Part shown: piece by piece, positions 1-8,231 of the stretch
How positions within the stretch are numbered: position 1 is the first letter of the stretch
Layout: each line of letters begins with the position of its first letter
Assembly (NCBI GenBank): GCA_017519405.1
Contig: JAFWSH010000036.1
Location: 102,740-166,739, forward strand
DNA: 64,000 bases
Direction of reading: 5' to 3'
From: Clostridia bacterium
Lineage (GTDB): Bacteria; Bacillota; Clostridia; Christensenellales; Aristaeellaceae
Notes under the pieces: generated by a model
What the model was told of the DNA's origin: nothing
The model's input: the letters and a program-made list of their open reading frames with translations, nothing else
The model's database searches: none
Position numbers and translations under genes: made by a program

Positions 1-1
1 T

Positions 2-448
2 CTCTACGACGTGATCCTGAACCCCTTCGGCGTGGTGGACAGCAGCGAGGTGACGCTGGACGTGGCCGAGGACGATCCCCGCTACGAGGCGGTGCGCTTC
101 GCCTTCGACGAGAGCCTGATGACGGCCCCCGAAGGCGCCTTCCGTGTGGACGATATCGCCACCAAGGGCGAGCTGGCCTGCGCCATCTTCCCCTTCGCCT
201 TCGGCCAGACCACGGACGATGCGGCCTTTGCCACGGAGAACCTGACGCCCTACGGCCTGACGGTCCCCGGCGATCCGGGTGAGCCCCTCACCGTGGCCGA
301 CGCCCAGGCGGTGCTGACCACCCTCACCGGCTTCTTCCAGATCCCGCTGGACATGCAGTTCCCGGAGGACGGCGAGCTGACCCGCGGCGGTCTGGCCCAG
401 ATTCTCTTCGACTACAACAACTATCTGGAGGCGACCCTCGGCGAGTGA
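2..448 (+). CDS. C-terminal fragment of an unidentified protein with SLH-like segments
   Basis: The reading frame is open from the first bases of the window, so the 5' end lies outside; about 149 codons remain, ending in TGA at 446-448. Two stretches (around YEAVRFAFDESLM and ELTRGGLAQILFDYNNYL) resemble the helix-turn-helix pattern of S-layer-homology repeats, in which a short acidic/glycine loop precedes an alanine-rich helix. If that is right, this is the wall-anchoring end of an exported protein. The match is loose and the rest of the protein is not visible, so the function is not assigned. A rho-independent terminator follows 24 bases after the stop. Confidence 0.75.
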   Translation, partial: LYDVILNPFGVVDSSEVTLDVAEDDPRYEAVRFAFDESLMTAPEGAFRVDDIATKGELACAIFPFAFGQTTDDAAFATENLTPYGLTVPGDPGEPLTVADAQAVLTTLTGFFQIPLDMQFPEDGELTRGGLAQILFDYNNYLEATLGE

Positions 449-471
449 GCAGGGTCTCCGGACACCCGGCG

Positions 472-502
472 GCGGCGCAGCTTCGGCTGCGCCGCTTTTT
501 CC
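472..502 (+). terminator. rho-independent terminator
   Basis: A 9-bp GC stem (GCGGCGCAG / CTGCGCCGC) with loop CTTCGG is followed by TTTTT. It ends the gene that stops at 448. Confidence 0.9.
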
Positions 503-504
503 GT

Positions 505-540
505 GGAGAAAAGGAAAAGACGGCACCGCTGCGCCGTCTT
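505..540 (-). terminator. rho-independent terminator of the esterase operon
   Basis: On the minus strand an 8-bp stem (AAGACGGC / GCCGTCTT) is followed by TTCCTTTTC. It lies just downstream of the minus-strand stop at 560 and back to back with the plus-strand terminator. Confidence 0.8.
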
Positions 541-559
541 CTCCTCTTTGACTGTTCCT

Positions 560-1561
560 TTACCGATGCTTTTCCGGACCGGCGCGGAGGCCTTCATACC
601 AGCACACCGCCCGCTCCGTCCAGCCCGCCATGCACATGCCCGTGCCGTCGGCAAAGCCGTGGCCGCCCTCGGGGCCGATCTCCAGCCGGCAGGGAATCCC
701 ATGGGCTTCCAGTGCCCGGGCCAGCCGGCGGGAATGCTCCGGGGGCACCAGGGTGTCCCCCGCTGCCAGGAACAGGGCGCAGGGCGGGAAGTCCGCCGCA
801 TGGTCCGGAATCTCACAGGCGGATTCCGCCGCCTCCCGGATGCTGCAGCCGAACAGTGCCTCGTCGTCCTCCGGGTCGAAGCCCTCGTCCTGCATGCAGA
901 GCTTCCAGCTGGTCAGTGGGTACACCGGGAAGACCGCCTGAGGCTTTGTCAGGCCCCGGGCTTTCCAGCCCTTCTCCGGCACGTTCCAAAGACACACCAG
1001 GTAGCCCCCGGCGGAGAAACCGCAGGGGATGTAACGGTCCGCGCAGACGCCAAACTGCGCCTCGTGGGTCCGGATGAACCGCAGCGCCGCCGCGAAGTCC
1101 TCCATCTCCATCTCCAGCCGGGGTCTTCCGGTCACCCGGTAGGTGAGGATGAACACATGATACCCCAGCCGGTTAAACTGCGCCGCCACCGGCCAGCCCT
1201 CGGTGAGGTTCCACACATTGACGAAGCCGCCGCCGGGCACCAGCAGGATGAAGGGCCGCTCGCCCGCCTCCGGGGCGTCCGCCGGGAACCACACCACGTT
1301 CACCCCGGCTTTTCCCTCATCGGCTGCACCCTGATCTTCCGGATAAACAGGGTAGTACCACGCGCCGGTCTCCGCCGCGGAAAACAGCCGCTCAAACCCC
1401 GCGGTCAGGTCCCCGCCGAAGTGTTCCTCCCGCAATTGCGCCAAGGTCTTGTGCCACAGGGCGTCCCCCGACAGGTCCCAGCCCTTGATGGCATCCGCCG
1501 CGATGGGCTGAATCCGGGGGTCCCCCAGCAGCTGCCCCAGGGTCACCGTCCCAGGGATCAT
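560..1561 (-). CDS. alpha/beta-hydrolase esterase (acetyl-xylan/carbohydrate esterase-like)
   Basis: This 333-residue protein has the alpha/beta-hydrolase layout: an oxyanion segment VPGGGF, the nucleophile elbow GFSAGG, an acid in AGDTLVP and the catalytic histidine in GGHGF. It most resembles the small esterases of the BD-FAE/AXE family that deacetylate plant polysaccharides or oligosaccharides. No signal peptide is visible, so it probably acts on sugars already imported. Its ATG overlaps the TGA of the upstream ROK kinase gene (ATGA), so the two are translationally coupled and share the operon starting at the D-LDH gene. The substrate is inferred from the context of glycosidases in this region. 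The hydrolase fold is well supported, the substrate is not. Confidence 0.85.
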   Translation of the reverse strand: MIPGTVTLGQLLGDPRIQPIAADAIKGWDLSGDALWHKTLAQLREEHFGGDLTAGFERLFSAAETGAWYYPVYPEDQGAADEGKAGVNVVWFPADAPEAGERPFILLVPGGGFVNVWNLTEGWPVAAQFNRLGYHVFILTYRVTGRPRLEMEMEDFAAALRFIRTHEAQFGVCADRYIPCGFSAGGYLVCLWNVPEKGWKARGLTKPQAVFPVYPLTSWKLCMQDEGFDPEDDEALFGCSIREAAESACEIPDHAADFPPCALFLAAGDTLVPPEHSRRLARALEAHGIPCRLEIGPEGGHGFADGTGMCMAGWTERAVCWYEGLRAGPEKHR

Positions 1562-2532
1562 TTGCCCTTGCCCTTCCCCTGCCCGATGGCCGCCAGGGCG
1601 CCGTAGAGCACGGAGTCATCCCCCAGGGCGGCACACTTCAGCTCCACGCTGGGCCGGATGGAGGGCATGCAATAGCGGTCCACCTCGGCGGCAATCTTCT
1701 TCAGGAACAGGTCCCCCACCGCCTCGATGACGCCGCCGCCGTAGATCACCACGTCAGGGCTGATGGTGTTGATCATGTTGCCGGTGGCCACCGCCAGCCA
1801 GTGGCAGGCCCGGTCCACCGCCTCCATGGCCACGGTATCCCCGGCCGCCAGGGCCTTCTTCAGCAGACTGCTCTTGAAGACGCCGCCCTGGACGCCCTCC
1901 GCCATGGTGCTGGCCCGGCCCCGGCCCGCCTGCTGGCGGATGTAGGCGCTCATGCCCTGCTTGCTGGAGAAGGCCTCCAGGCAGCCCCGCTGGCCGCAGT
2001 TGCACAGCGGGCCCTCGGGATCCAGCACCATGTGGCCATACTCTCCCGCCTTGAAGAGGTTGCCGGTGAAGAGCTCGCCGTTGAGGATCAGGCCGCCGCC
2101 CATGCCCGTGCCCACAAAGAAGCCCACCACGTTGCGGTAGCCCTTGGCCGCGCCGAAGCAGTACTCGCCGTAGACGCCCATGTTCACGTCGTTGCCGATG
2201 AAGAAGGGCACGCCAAACCGCTTCTCAATGGGGGTGCGGATGTCGTAGTCCCGCCAGGGCAGGTTAGGGGAGAAGAGCACCACGCCCTCCTTCTGGTCGA
2301 TGACCCCCGGCGCGCCGGCGGAGATGGCGTGGATCTGATCCTTCTTGATGCCGAAGCCCTTGATCATCTCGTCCACCACGCTGATGATCACCTGCTCCAC
2401 GTTATCCGTCTTGTCGCCCCCCGCCTTGGTCTTCTTCTTGAGGCGGTAGACCGACTGCTGTTTCTCGTCGAAGATCGCCCCCAGGATCTTGGTGCCGCCG
2501 ATGTCCAGACAAAGGTTGTACTGCTGTGCCAT
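1558..2532 (-). CDS. ROK-family sugar kinase (glucokinase-like)
   Basis: This 324-residue protein starts with the ROK phosphate-binding motif DIGGTK, has the GTGMGGG segment and the zinc-binding ROK signature CNCGQRGCLEA. It should phosphorylate glucose or a related hexose in the cytoplasm. A strong site (AAGGAGG) lies ahead of the ATG at 2532. The gene is 34 bases downstream of the D-lactate dehydrogenase gene and overlaps the esterase by 4 bases. A second ROK kinase lies at 19124-20065. This one may serve another sugar (N-acetyl sugars, mannose or fructose), which cannot be decided from sequence alone. Confidence 0.88.
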   Translation of the reverse strand: MAQQYNLCLDIGGTKILGAIFDEKQQSVYRLKKKTKAGGDKTDNVEQVIISVVDEMIKGFGIKKDQIHAISAGAPGVIDQKEGVVLFSPNLPWRDYDIRTPIEKRFGVPFFIGNDVNMGVYGEYCFGAAKGYRNVVGFFVGTGMGGGLILNGELFTGNLFKAGEYGHMVLDPEGPLCNCGQRGCLEAFSSKQGMSAYIRQQAGRGRASTMAEGVQGGVFKSSLLKKALAAGDTVAMEAVDRACHWLAVATGNMINTISPDVVIYGGGVIEAVGDLFLKKIAAEVDRYCMPSIRPSVELKCAALGDDSVLYGALAAIGQGKGKGK

Positions 2533-2566
2533 GGGTCCGTCCTCCTTGTATATCGCTTTTTTGTTT

Positions 2567-3604
2567 TCAGAAGCAGCGCTCTTTCCGGTGGGTTCTGCAC
2601 ACCGCGTCCTCGCCGCAGTGGTAGCAGAGCTCGTTTTCGCAGATCCCGTCCCCGCTCAGGCAGGTGAGGATGTTGTTCACCGTGGTCTCGGCGATGTTGT
2701 TCAGGGCCTCCTCCGTCAGGAAGGCCTGGTGGGAGGTGACGATGACGTTGGGCATGGAAATCAGGCGGGAGAGCAGGTCGTCCCCCAGGATGTGGCCGGA
2801 GCGGTCCTCGAAAAACAGGTCCGCCTCCTCCTCATAGACGTCCAGGCAGGCCGCCCCCACCTTCCTGGCCTTGATGCCCTCCAGCAGGGCCTCCGCATCG
2901 ATCAGGGCGCCCCGGGAGGTGTTGATGATCACCACGCCCTTCTTCATCTTTTCGATGGCGGCGGCGCTGATCATATGCCGGGTCTCCTCCGTCAGCGGAC
3001 AGTGCAGGGAGATCACGTCGCTCTCCTGCAGCAGCCGGTCCAGGGTCACGTACTCGATGCCGCTGCCCTCCGCCGGGAACTTGTCGTAGGCGATGACCCG
3101 CATGCCAAAGCCCCGGCAGATGTCGATGAACACCCGGCCGATCTTGCCGGTGCCCACCACGCCCATGGTCTTGCCGTGGAGGTCGAAGCCCGTCAGTCCG
3201 TTGAGGGAGAAGTTGAACTCCCGGGTGCGGTTGTAGGCCTTGTGGATGCGGCGCACGCTGGTCAGCAGCAGGGCCATGGCGTGCTCCGCCACCGCGTAGG
3301 GGGAGTAGGCCGGCACCCGGACCACATGGATCTTTCCGTAGGCTGCCCGCACGTCCACGTTGTTGTAGCCCGCCGAGCGCAGGGCGATGAGTTTCACCCC
3401 GCAGGCGTACAGCTTGTCAATCACCGCCGCGCTCACCGTGTCGTTGACGAAGACGCACACGGCCTCACAGCCCTCCGCCAGGGCGGCGGTGTCCTCGTTC
3501 AGTTTGGTCTCGAAGAAGCGGAACTGAAGCCCGGCGGGCTCCCCGTAGCGCTCAAAGGACGGCTTGTCGTAAGGCTTTGTGTCATAGAACGCAACCCTGA
3601 TCAT
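2567..3604 (-). CDS. ldhA: D-lactate dehydrogenase (D-2-hydroxyacid dehydrogenase family)
   Basis: This 345-residue enzyme would reduce pyruvate to D-lactate with NADH. It has the family NAD-binding motif GVVGTGKIG, the substrate arginine in NTSRGALID, and the catalytic histidine in TSHQAF. The length and the N-terminal FYDTKPYD segment match D-LDH (LdhA/VanH-like) rather than phosphoglycerate dehydrogenase. The C-terminus is unusually cysteine-rich (CLSGDGIC, ELCYHC, then a final CF), a tail seen in some clostridial members. It is the first gene of the operon LDH - ROK kinase - esterase, with a candidate promoter at 3640-3668. Confidence 0.88.
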   Translation of the reverse strand: MIRVAFYDTKPYDKPSFERYGEPAGLQFRFFETKLNEDTAALAEGCEAVCVFVNDTVSAAVIDKLYACGVKLIALRSAGYNNVDVRAAYGKIHVVRVPAYSPYAVAEHAMALLLTSVRRIHKAYNRTREFNFSLNGLTGFDLHGKTMGVVGTGKIGRVFIDICRGFGMRVIAYDKFPAEGSGIEYVTLDRLLQESDVISLHCPLTEETRHMISAAAIEKMKKGVVIINTSRGALIDAEALLEGIKARKVGAACLDVYEEEADLFFEDRSGHILGDDLLSRLISMPNVIVTSHQAFLTEEALNNIAETTVNNILTCLSGDGICENELCYHCGEDAVCRTHRKERCF

Positions 3605-3639
3605 GGCTGTTTTCCCCTTTTTGTCATACTTCTGCCGTT

Positions 3640-3668
3640 ATCATACCCTGCCTGCGTCAAAAACGCAA
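3640..3668 (-). promoter_or_regulatory. candidate sigma-A promoter for the D-LDH operon
   Basis: On the minus strand TTGCGT and TATGAT are separated by 17 bases, ending about 35 bases before the ATG. The -35 region carries a short inverted repeat (TGCGT-TTTTG-ACGCA). The -10 is good, the -35 weak. Confidence 0.5.
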
Positions 3669-3686
3669 GCCCTTCCGTCCGGGGTC

Positions 3687-5864
3687 TCAACCGGGCATGG
3701 CGGCCCGGAATGTGTGGCGGCCCGGGGGCAGCCGGTGCTTCTCCCCGGCGATGCATGCCTCACAGGGCACCGGCGTCTCCAGTTCGCAGCACACGATCCC
3801 GTCCTCCCAGCGCCAGGCCGCCCGGACCGTGCCGTGGCGGGTGTGCAGCTGCACCTGCAGCCGGCCCACCCGGGGATCCGGCAGCGGCGCGTAGCGCAGT
3901 TCGGCATACCCCGGCTTGTCCTCCGGATGGCCCAGTCCCGCCGCCTTCTCAAAGATCCAGTCCGCCACCGCCCCGTAGGCGTAGTGGTTGAAGGAGTTCA
4001 TGGTCGCCGACCAGAAGGAGCCGTCGGGGCGCACCCCGTCCCAGTGCTCCCACACGGTGGTGGCCCCCCGGGTCACCGGGTAGAGCCAGCCCGGGTACTC
4101 CCGCCGCAGCAGCAGGTCCCAGGCCAGCTTTCCGTAGCCGTGGTCGCTCAGCACATGGAGCAGGTAGGGCGTCCCCACAAAGCCGGTGCGCAGCTGGGTT
4201 CCCTCAGATCGGATCATGGCCGCCAGCGCGTCCGCCACCGCCTGCTCGTCCGCCGCCAGGTGGAAGGCCAGGGCCAGCACGTGCTCCGTCTGGGTCCGGC
4301 AATCCGGAAAGGCCGCCCGGAAGGCCGCCGTGATCTCCCGGTGGAGCGTATCGTAGGCCGTCACATCCTCACCCAGGGCGCGGCCGGCGCGCACCACCAG
4401 GTCCGCCGCGTGGGCATAGAAGGCGCTGGCAATGAAGTCGTCCCGGCTGGCGCCCTTTCGGGTGCCCTCCGGCGCGTCCAGGGCCAGCCAGTCCCCCAGC
4501 TGGTCGCAGCCCGTCCACAGCCGGGGCGTGCGGGTCATGCCGCCGATGCAGTCCACCCAGCGGCGCATGCTGTCAAACTGCTCCGCCAGCAGTGCCCGGT
4601 TCCCGTAGGCCTGGTAGACCTCCCAGGGGCAGATCACCGCCGCGTCCCCCCAGGCAGCCCGGGGAGGGTCGTCCGGCAGCAGATCCGGGATCACGCTGCC
4701 CACGCCGCCGTCCGGCCGCTGCTCGGCCCGCAGGTCCCGCAGCCACTTGGTGAAGAAGCGCTCCGTGTCGTAGAAGCAGCAGGCAGCCTTCACAAAGGCC
4801 TGGGCATCCCCCGTCCAGCCCAGCCGCTCGTCCCGCTGGGGGCAGTCGGTGGGCACGTCCAGGAAGTTTCCCCGCTGGCTCCACAGGATGTTGTCCAGCA
4901 GGCGGTTCAGCAGCGGGTCCCCGGTGGTGATTTGCCCGGTGCGCGCCATGGCCGAGTACACCGCCACCGCGGTGAACTGCTCCGGCCGGGGCTCCCCGGG
5001 CCAGGCCTTCAGGCGGATATAGCGGAAGCCGAAGAAGGTCAGCCGCGGGTGCCAGCGCTGCGCCCCCTCCCGGCAGACATAGCGCACCTCCGCCCGGGCC
5101 CGGCGGTAGTTCTCGTTGTAGAAATTGCCCTCCCGATCCAGCATCTCCCCGTGGTCGAAGCGGACCTCCTCCCCCGGAGCGGCCGTCACCGTGAATTCCA
5201 CATAGCCGGTGATCTCCTGGCCGAAGTCCACCACCGTCTCCCCGGCGGGGGTGGTGAGGATGGCCACGGCGGGCAGGCGCTCCTGCTCCCGGATCTCCTC
5301 CCCCTCCTGGGGAGTGAGAATCTCCCGGGACCAGTCCAGCCGTCGGACAGGCCGCCACACCCGGCAGGCATCCCCGGCAAGCCGGGCGTCGAAAGCCTCC
5401 CCGTCGTAGAGCTCGGAGAAGCGGATTTCGCTCTCGCTCCAGCGCCAGTCCTCCCCGGTGGAGAGGGTCTCCCGCCGCCCGTCGGCGTACACCAGGGTGA
5501 TCAGGGCGATGAGGCCGCAGGGCTGCTCCGTGCGCTGCTGCTTGTCCCGGGTGTTCCACCCCGGCATGGGGGAGCGGAACCAGCCCCGCCCCACCGTCAC
5601 CCGTAGGTCGTTCTCCCCCGCCAGCAGGTCCGTGATGTCATAAGTCTGCACCTGGAGGCGGCGGGCATAGCTGGTCCAGCCGGGGGCCAGGACGTACTCC
5701 CCCACCCGCCTTCCGTTCAGCACCGCCTCGTACACGCCCAGGGCCGTGATCTGTAGCTCTGCCCGGACCAGGTCCTTCTCCACGGCAAAAGCCCGGCGAA
5801 ACACCGGGCAAATGTCCCCCGCGGGGACGTCGGGGGTGATCCAGTCACAGCGGCGGATCTCCAT
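3687..5864 (-). CDS. GH78 alpha-L-rhamnosidase
   Basis: This protein of about 725 residues matches bacterial GH78 rhamnosidases. It has an N-terminal beta-sandwich region, then an (alpha/alpha)6 barrel with the characteristic GWTGDAQAF segment, acidic residues in the QRPDGG region, and TTVWEHWDG with NSFNHYAYGAVADW near the end. It would release terminal alpha-L-rhamnose from plant glycosides or polysaccharides. No signal peptide is seen, so it is probably cytoplasmic. Two starts are possible: ATG at 5873 overlaps the hydrogenase stop but has the GGAAGG site directly against it, whereas ATG at 5864 has that site 9 bases upstream, so 5864 is preferred. Coupling to a hydrogenase gene is odd. 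Confidence 0.88.
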   Translation of the reverse strand: MEIRRCDWITPDVPAGDICPVFRRAFAVEKDLVRAELQITALGVYEAVLNGRRVGEYVLAPGWTSYARRLQVQTYDITDLLAGENDLRVTVGRGWFRSPMPGWNTRDKQQRTEQPCGLIALITLVYADGRRETLSTGEDWRWSESEIRFSELYDGEAFDARLAGDACRVWRPVRRLDWSREILTPQEGEEIREQERLPAVAILTTPAGETVVDFGQEITGYVEFTVTAAPGEEVRFDHGEMLDREGNFYNENYRRARAEVRYVCREGAQRWHPRLTFFGFRYIRLKAWPGEPRPEQFTAVAVYSAMARTGQITTGDPLLNRLLDNILWSQRGNFLDVPTDCPQRDERLGWTGDAQAFVKAACCFYDTERFFTKWLRDLRAEQRPDGGVGSVIPDLLPDDPPRAAWGDAAVICPWEVYQAYGNRALLAEQFDSMRRWVDCIGGMTRTPRLWTGCDQLGDWLALDAPEGTRKGASRDDFIASAFYAHAADLVVRAGRALGEDVTAYDTLHREITAAFRAAFPDCRTQTEHVLALAFHLAADEQAVADALAAMIRSEGTQLRTGFVGTPYLLHVLSDHGYGKLAWDLLLRREYPGWLYPVTRGATTVWEHWDGVRPDGSFWSATMNSFNHYAYGAVADWIFEKAAGLGHPEDKPGYAELRYAPLPDPRVGRLQVQLHTRHGTVRAAWRWEDGIVCCELETPVPCEACIAGEKHRLPPGRHTFRAAMPG

Positions 5865-5869
5865 GGGCG

Positions 5870-7390
5870 TCATCCTTCCGCCTCCCCGTCGGGCCGGTGA
5901 GCCAGGGGATCGTGGGGATTCGGGCTGCCGTCCCGCTGCATGGAGAAGCGGTCCATGGGGTAGCTGCGCAGGTTGTCCAGGATGCCGCGGCCGTCGGCCT
6001 TCGCCAGCAGCTCGCCCCGGGCCTTCATGACCAGGCCCTCCGCCTGGTGCTTGGAGGGGCCGCCCACGCAGCCGCCGGGGCAGATCATGCCCTCCACAAA
6101 GTCTGCGCTCAGCTTCCCCGCCCGCAGCAGCATCATGGCCTTCTTGCACTCGTCGCCCCCCGCGCAGGTCATCAGGGAGATGCCGTCGGTCTCCTCCCCC
6201 AGCTCCCGCATGACCTCCAGCACCGCCGCCGCCACGCCGCCGCTGCCTGCGAAGCACTTGCCGAACAGGGACGACTCCTGGTAGTCCTCCGCCACCGGCT
6301 CGATGGGGATCTCCCGGGCGTCCAGCATGGCCACCATCTCGCCGTAGGTCAGGGCGTAGTCGGCGCTGTCCTTGATCAGCGGGTTCAGGGTCTCCCCCTT
6401 CTTGGCGATGCAGGGGCCGATGAACACGGTGACGCAGTCCGGATCCAGGCTCTTGAGATAGCGGGACACTGCCACCATCGGGGAGACCGTGGCGGACTTG
6501 TTTTCCTCATAGATCTGGGGGAAGTGGTGGTGGAGCATGGAGATGAAGGCAGGGCAGCAGGAGGTGGTCATCTTCCGGCCCTCCTTCCGGGCCTCGATCC
6601 ACTCCATGGCCTCGTAGGCGGCGGTCATGTCGCCCCCCAGGCCCACCTCCACCATCTCCGCGAAGCCGTATTTCTTCAGCGCGGCCCGGATGGCGGCCAT
6701 GCTGATGTCCTTGCCGAACTGGCCCTCCGTGGCGGGGGCGCACATGGCCACCACCCGCTTCCCGGCCCGGATGGCCCGGATCACGTCCACCGCGAAGATC
6801 TTGGAGCCGATGGCACCGAAGGGACAGTTGTGGATGCAGTGTCCGCAGTGGATGCACTTGGACTCGTCGATCTGGCACACGCCGCCCTCGTTGTAGGAGA
6901 TGGCCCCCACCGGGCAGGCTTTCTTGCAGGGGCGCTCCTGGTGGATGATGGCGCCGTAGGGACAGGCTTTGGCGCACAGACCGCAGGACTTGCACTTGTT
7001 GGGGTCGATGCGCATCTTGGTGTCGCCGGGGGCGATGGCCCCGAAGCGGCAGGAGTTCAGGCAGGCCTTCCCCAGGCAGAAGCGGCAGATGTCCGTGACA
7101 TAGTAGTCCTGGATGGGGCAGTCGTCACAGGCCGCAGGGATGACCTGCACCACGTTGTCGGAGACCCGGGAGGGCTCCGGCGTCTGGCCGATGGCCAGGC
7201 GGATGCGCCCCCGGACGATCTCCCGCTCCTTGTACACGCAGCAGCGGTACTGGGGCTTGGGTCCGGGGCTCACCTCGTAGACGATCTTCTCCGTCTCCTC
7301 CGTATTCAAACGGTCCTCCCAGGCCAGGCGGCAGACCTCCCGGAGGATGAAATGTTTCAGTTCCACAATGCCCTTGTCGTTGGTAATCAT
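5870..7390 (-). CDS. [FeFe] hydrogenase, group B-like, with N-terminal iron-sulfur domains
   Basis: About 506 residues. The three H-cluster loops are present in the variant form of group B enzymes: TSCCP (276-280), GPCIAKK (325-331) and CPGGCVGG (437-444). Upstream are a cysteine-rich segment (88-114) and ferredoxin-like motifs CKSCGLC (133-139), CKKACP (155-160) and CIHCGHC (179-185). It should catalyse reversible proton reduction with ferredoxin as partner, or act as a sensory or ancillary hydrogenase, the role of group B being poorly known. The GTG at 7396 has its AAAGGG site too close, so ATG 7390 (site 8 bases away) is preferred. The maturase genes hydE, hydF and hydG are not in the window. 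Confidence 0.88.
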   Translation of the reverse strand: MITNDKGIVELKHFILREVCRLAWEDRLNTEETEKIVYEVSPGPKPQYRCCVYKEREIVRGRIRLAIGQTPEPSRVSDNVVQVIPAACDDCPIQDYYVTDICRFCLGKACLNSCRFGAIAPGDTKMRIDPNKCKSCGLCAKACPYGAIIHQERPCKKACPVGAISYNEGGVCQIDESKCIHCGHCIHNCPFGAIGSKIFAVDVIRAIRAGKRVVAMCAPATEGQFGKDISMAAIRAALKKYGFAEMVEVGLGGDMTAAYEAMEWIEARKEGRKMTTSCCPAFISMLHHHFPQIYEENKSATVSPMVAVSRYLKSLDPDCVTVFIGPCIAKKGETLNPLIKDSADYALTYGEMVAMLDAREIPIEPVAEDYQESSLFGKCFAGSGGVAAAVLEVMRELGEETDGISLMTCAGGDECKKAMMLLRAGKLSADFVEGMICPGGCVGGPSKHQAEGLVMKARGELLAKADGRGILDNLRSYPMDRFSMQRDGSPNPHDPLAHRPDGEAEG

Positions 7391-7522
7391 GCTCACAGCC
7401 CTTTCGGTTGTTTATTCTGACAGTAGAGTTTCGCCGGGGTGAGGGGGAATTCCTGCCGGAGGCGGATATATACCTTTGCGTCTTTTTTTCGGACGCATGG
7501 CAGCTGCCCGTGCCGGTACATC

Positions 7523-7551
7523 TTGACATCCGATCGTTCTGTCCCTATAAT
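7523..7551 (+). promoter_or_regulatory. perfect-consensus sigma-A promoter
   Basis: TTGACA, 17 bases, TATAAT: an exact consensus match, about 45 bases before the ATG at 7596. It implies strong constitutive expression of the small zinc-ribbon protein. Confidence 0.9.
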
Positions 7552-7595
7552 TACACCAGAAACAAGCTACAAATTTACCGAAAGAAGGGTTTGCC

Positions 7596-8099
7596 ATGGC
7601 CATGATCAACTGTCCCGAGTGCAATCACGAGATCTCTGACAAGGCGCATTTCTGTCCCCACTGCGGTTATCCGATGATTGATCCCGCCGAAAAAAAGCCT
7701 AACGTACGTCTGGTGAAGGGTGATGTTCATACTAATAATCTATCATTTTTCCTGAAAACTCTGGCCGTCATCACAATCATTGGCGGGTTTCTTGTCGTGA
7801 TTCTTGTCCCTAACTCGCAAGAATTCCTGTTCACATGTACTTACTCCGCATTCCTTCTCTTTTCCATGGCAAAAATCATTGATATGATCCAAGCTACGCA
7901 TGATATGATCAATGGGATGAAACTGGAGCAGTACACTTCCGAATTCTCTGATCGAAACCACTCTGCCGCACAAATTCAAGGTTCGCCAGCCGGCACTGAT
8001 GAAGTCGATCACAACCTTGGCTGGCGCTGTGTGCACTGCGGTACAGTCAACCGTAACGATCGCAATTTCTGTTCAAATTGTGGTGAGTGGAAGGAATAA
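7596..8099 (+). CDS. zinc-ribbon membrane protein of unknown function
   Basis: This 167-residue protein has an N-terminal zinc ribbon (C6, C9, C20, C23), two hydrophobic segments (about 52-71 and 77-95), a polar linker and a second zinc ribbon at the C-terminus (C145, C148, C159, C162). The two ribbons should lie on the same, probably cytoplasmic, side of a helical hairpin. Many such zinc_ribbon_2 proteins are of unknown role, and no function is assigned. The gene is visibly richer in A+T than its neighbours, has its own consensus promoter and its own terminator, and is on the opposite strand to the flanking operons. It may be a recent arrival. Confidence 0.85.
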   Translation: MAMINCPECNHEISDKAHFCPHCGYPMIDPAEKKPNVRLVKGDVHTNNLSFFLKTLAVITIIGGFLVVILVPNSQEFLFTCTYSAFLLFSMAKIIDMIQATHDMINGMKLEQYTSEFSDRNHSAAQIQGSPAGTDEVDHNLGWRCVHCGTVNRNDRNFCSNCGEWKE

Positions 8100-8136
8100 G
8101 AGAATGTGCTGCTCACTCAGAACATTCTATGCCTTC

Positions 8137-8159
8137 GGCCTCGCGTCGGAGGCCTTTTT
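8137..8159 (+). terminator. rho-independent terminator
   Basis: GGCCTC, loop GCGTCG, GAGGCC, then TTTTTC. It closes the zinc-ribbon gene before the radical SAM gene. Confidence 0.8.
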
Positions 8160-8231
8160 CGTTCTGTTTCCCCTTGCCCTCCCCCTGTCCGCCGTGTTAT
8201 CATGTCCCCAGCAATCCAAAGGAGAAAAGCC

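Noticed and set aside
3603-5606. A 667-codon plus-strand frame opposite the rhamnosidase
   Set aside because: No motifs, Pro/Arg/Gly/Val-rich, entirely covered by the GH78 gene on the minus strand.
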